Below are positions 62,068 to 64,000 of a stretch of DNA of 64,000 nt, one piece after another. Position numbers and translations under genes: made by a program. Source of the stretch: Streptomyces aureoverticillatus (GTDB lineage: Bacteria > Actinomycetota > Actinomycetes > Streptomycetales > Streptomycetaceae); assembly GCF_014649395.1 (NCBI RefSeq), contig NZ_BMSY01000003.1:682001-746000 (forward strand). The letters are read 5' to 3'. The number at the start of each line of letters is the position of its first letter. Position 1 is the stretch's first letter. The notes beneath the pieces are model-generated. The model searched no databases. It had not been told where the DNA came from and worked only from the letters and a program-made list of their open reading frames with translations.

Positions 62068-63033
62068 ATGAACAGCAGGACGCGTCGCGCGCGACGGATG
62101 GCAGGGGCGGCCACGGCCGTCGTGGCGCTCACCGCGGGGCTCACCGCGTGCGGCGGGGACAGCCTGGAGGACGACAAGGGCTCCGACGGCGGCGGCAAGG
62201 GCAAGGTGGTGGTGGGCTCGGCGCGGTTCACCGAGCAGAAGGTGCTCGCCGAGCTGTACGCGGGCGTCCTGCGCGACGCCGGGTACGACGCGTCGGTCAA
62301 GACCGTGCAGAACCGCGAGGTGTACGAGCCCGAGCTGAAGAAGGGCACCATCGACGTGGCGCCCGAATACGCGGCCACGCTCACGGAATTCCTCAACCTG
62401 AAGAAGAACGGCTCGGACGCGAAGCCGGTCGCCTCCAGCGATCTCGACGCGACGTACGGCGAACTCACCAAGCTCGCCGAGCCGCGCGGCCTGAAGGCGC
62501 TCCCGGCCGGTGCGGCCGTGGACCAGAACGCCTTCGCGGTGACCGAGGATTACGCGAAGGAGCACAAGCTCAAGACGCTTTCGGATCTTGGAAAATCCGG
62601 CGAGAAGGTCCGGATCGCCGCCGGTGACGAATGCGAGACGCGGCCCTTCTGCGCGCCGGGCCTGAAGAAGAAGTACGGCATCGACGTCGCCGGAATCGAC
62701 CCCAAGGGCGTCGGCACCACGCAGTCCAAGCAGGCCGTGAAGAACGGCACGGACCAGCTCGTCCTGACCACCACCACGGACGCGACGCTGAAGAACTTCG
62801 GCCTGGTGATCCTGGAGGACGACAAGAAGCTCCAGAACGCGGACAACATCCTTCCCGTCGTCAACGCGAAGGAGGCCGGCGACAAGAAGATAGCCGCGGC
62901 CCTCGCCAAGGTCACCAAGGCGCTGACGACGGACGACCTCATCGAACTGAACCGCAAGGTCGACGAGGAGCGCGAGAAGGAAGCGGACGTCGCCAAGGAG
63001 TATCTGGAGTCGAAGGGCCTGATCAAGAAGTAG
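62068..63033 (+). CDS. glycine betaine/choline-type substrate-binding lipoprotein
   Basis: A 321-residue OpuCC/ProX-like lipoprotein with an Arg-rich signal peptide and lipobox LTAC (Cys near 28). Mature domain: VVVGSARFTEQKVLAELYAGVL, NREVYEPELKKGTIDVAPEYAAT, DQNAFAVTEDYAKEH, TTQSKQAVKNGTDQLVL. The family binds quaternary amines in an aromatic cage; ligand choice is not certain. With the divergent ATPase and two permeases it completes an osmoprotectant importer. Confidence 0.92.
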   Translation: MNSRTRRARRMAGAATAVVALTAGLTACGGDSLEDDKGSDGGGKGKVVVGSARFTEQKVLAELYAGVLRDAGYDASVKTVQNREVYEPELKKGTIDVAPEYAATLTEFLNLKKNGSDAKPVASSDLDATYGELTKLAEPRGLKALPAGAAVDQNAFAVTEDYAKEHKLKTLSDLGKSGEKVRIAAGDECETRPFCAPGLKKKYGIDVAGIDPKGVGTTQSKQAVKNGTDQLVLTTTTDATLKNFGLVILEDDKKLQNADNILPVVNAKEAGDKKIAAALAKVTKALTTDDLIELNRKVDEEREKEADVAKEYLESKGLIKK

Positions 63034-63288
63034 ACGCACGGACGGGCCCGGGACCACGCGGTGCGCGCGCCCGGGCCAGGCCGAACGACGGTCCTTCAGG
63101 GAGCCTTCGGGGGGCCTTCGTGGCGGAATGCGGAAGCGGCGCGCGCCGGGTTGCGGAATCCGGGCGGAGCAGATGGAGTGACGCTTCGGAGACGAAGTGG
63201 TTCGGTGGCGTGGGGAGTTGCTGTGGGGGGACCGGGAATTTGGCGGGCGGGACACCAGACTTCGCCTACGCGCGGTAAGTTTCTGGCC

Positions 63289-64000
63289 ATGCCACGTGGA
63301 CGTCACCGCCATTCCCCACCGCTGCACAGGCTGCTTCCTCCGTCGGCGGTCGCAGGCTTCTCCCTCGTCTGCGCCGGCGGCGCCTGGATGTTCGCGGAAC
63401 CGGTCGTGCTGCGCGGCCTCGTCGCCGCGGCGGCCGCGAGCGCCGTCGTGGGCTCGGTCGTCATGCGCCAGTGGGACCGGACGGCGGGCAAACGCGTCGC
63501 CGAGCTGGGCCGGGCCCGGGCCAGCGACGAATGGCGTTACGAGGAGCGGATAGCCGAGGCCGAATCCGACCTCGACGAGTCGCGCGAGATGCGGTCCAGG
63601 CTGGAGGCCAAGCTGCGCTCCAAGCGGGCCGAGCTGGCCGCGCTGCGCAACGAGCACGCGGCGCTGCTGCGGCGGTACGCGACGGCGGAGACGGAGCGGG
63701 CCACTGCCCTTGAGGGGCGGCGGCTGCTGGCCATAGAGGCTTCGGCGCCTACGCGCGCGTTGGTGGCGGGTTCGCCTTCCGGCGAGGAGGCTGTGTCTTC
63801 CGCTGAGGAGACCGGCGGGGCGGAGGGAGCTTCTGGTGAGGCCTCTTCGGCTGGTGAGGTCTCCTCGGCCTCCGGGGCCTGGGGCGCGGTTCGGCCCGGG
63901 GCGAGCCCGACACCTTCGCTGTACGGGCGTGCCAACGCGGCGCTCGACCGGCTGACGCGTACGTCGACGGTGGCGCGGCCCGCGATGTCGGGCGAGCGGG
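63289..64000 (+). CDS. coiled-coil membrane protein (5' part, runs off right edge)
   Basis: Reading from the ATG at 63289 gives at least 237 residues without a stop. N-terminal MPRGRHRHSPPLHRLLPPSA, one or two TM helices (about 18-65: AVAGFSLVCAGGAWMFA; LRGLVAAAAASAVVGSVVM), then a charged coiled coil (about 70-145: DEWRYEERIAEAESDLDESR; RSKRAELAALRNEHAALLRR) and a low-complexity Ser/Gly/Glu region. Conserved in Streptomyces as a hypothetical protein; function unknown. It continues beyond the window. Confidence 0.82.
   Translation, partial: MPRGRHRHSPPLHRLLPPSAVAGFSLVCAGGAWMFAEPVVLRGLVAAAAASAVVGSVVMRQWDRTAGKRVAELGRARASDEWRYEERIAEAESDLDESREMRSRLEAKLRSKRAELAALRNEHAALLRRYATAETERATALEGRRLLAIEASAPTRALVAGSPSGEEAVSSAEETGGAEGASGEASSAGEVSSASGAWGAVRPGASPTPSLYGRANAALDRLTRTSTVARPAMSGER

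Noticed and set aside
1..64000. Biosynthetic gene cluster suggested by three SARP-type regulators
   Set aside because: No PKS, NRPS, terpene or RiPP core gene was seen in the window; the regulators have no local pathway genes.

Overview
The window is 64 kb of very GC-rich DNA with strong third-position G/C bias, frequent GTG starts, SARP/AfsR-type regulators, a WhiJ-type XRE/DUF397/ATPase locus, a tipA gene and a zinc-responsive set of alternative ribosomal proteins. Together these point to a Streptomyces chromosome. From about 27 kb rightward the gene content and order resemble, as I recall them, the S. coelicolor SCO3396-SCO3431 region (tipA, ppa, dacB, tilS, hpt, ftsH, folE). No tRNA, rRNA, CRISPR array, insertion sequence, phage or biosynthetic core gene was seen.

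Layout. 1-20 kb is regulator-rich: two alpha/beta hydrolases, three large BTAD/ATPase (SARP/AfsR-like) regulators, a lipoprotein, a two-component pair, a DNA polymerase I-like protein, a MarR regulator with its palindromic operator, a SnoaL-like protein and a nitrilase-family hydrolase. 20-27 kb holds an FtsX-type permease, a DUF2786 protein, a MerR regulator with a FUSC-family exporter, and a lipoprotein. 27.2-29.7 kb is the zinc-limitation locus: rpsN-rpmB on the minus strand and rpmG-rpmE2-cobW-like-rpsR on the plus strand, divergent around a Zur-like box. 30-32 kb is the DUF397/ATP-binding/XRE trio. 32-40 kb carries an aldehyde dehydrogenase, a DUF664 protein, a PadR regulator with a drug-type ABC exporter, glutamate decarboxylase and tipA. 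40-51 kb is mostly housekeeping: DedA, ThrE exporter, ppa, dacB, a zinicin-like metalloprotease, tilS, hpt, ftsH, folE. 51-56 kb has an aldo/keto reductase and a minus-strand folP-NTF2-folB-folK-DUF3180 block that looks inverted relative to folE. 56-63 kb has an MprF-like lysyltransferase, a membrane-anchored esterase and a glycine-betaine-type ABC transporter. A coiled-coil membrane protein runs off the right edge.

How parts work together. folE, folP, folB and folK cover most of tetrahydrofolate synthesis. hpt, tilS and ftsH form the usual conserved neighbourhood. The ribosomal paralogues lack zinc-binding cysteines or belong to the alternative set, and would spare zinc under Zur control. 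Several regulators have visible operators: MarR/SnoaL, MerR/FUSC, PadR/ABC exporter and TipA autoregulation.

Most unusual features: (1) 11-bp-period direct repeats lie upstream of all three BTAD genes, the arrangement SARPs recognise. (2) Two families of short dispersed repeats lie in-frame inside coding sequences (one SARP gene, the FtsX permease and the FUSC exporter), as well as copies between genes. (3) A 30-bp element is present in front of both the DUF397 and the ATP-binding gene. (4) Many proteins carry in-frame micro-repeats in their interdomain linkers or tails.
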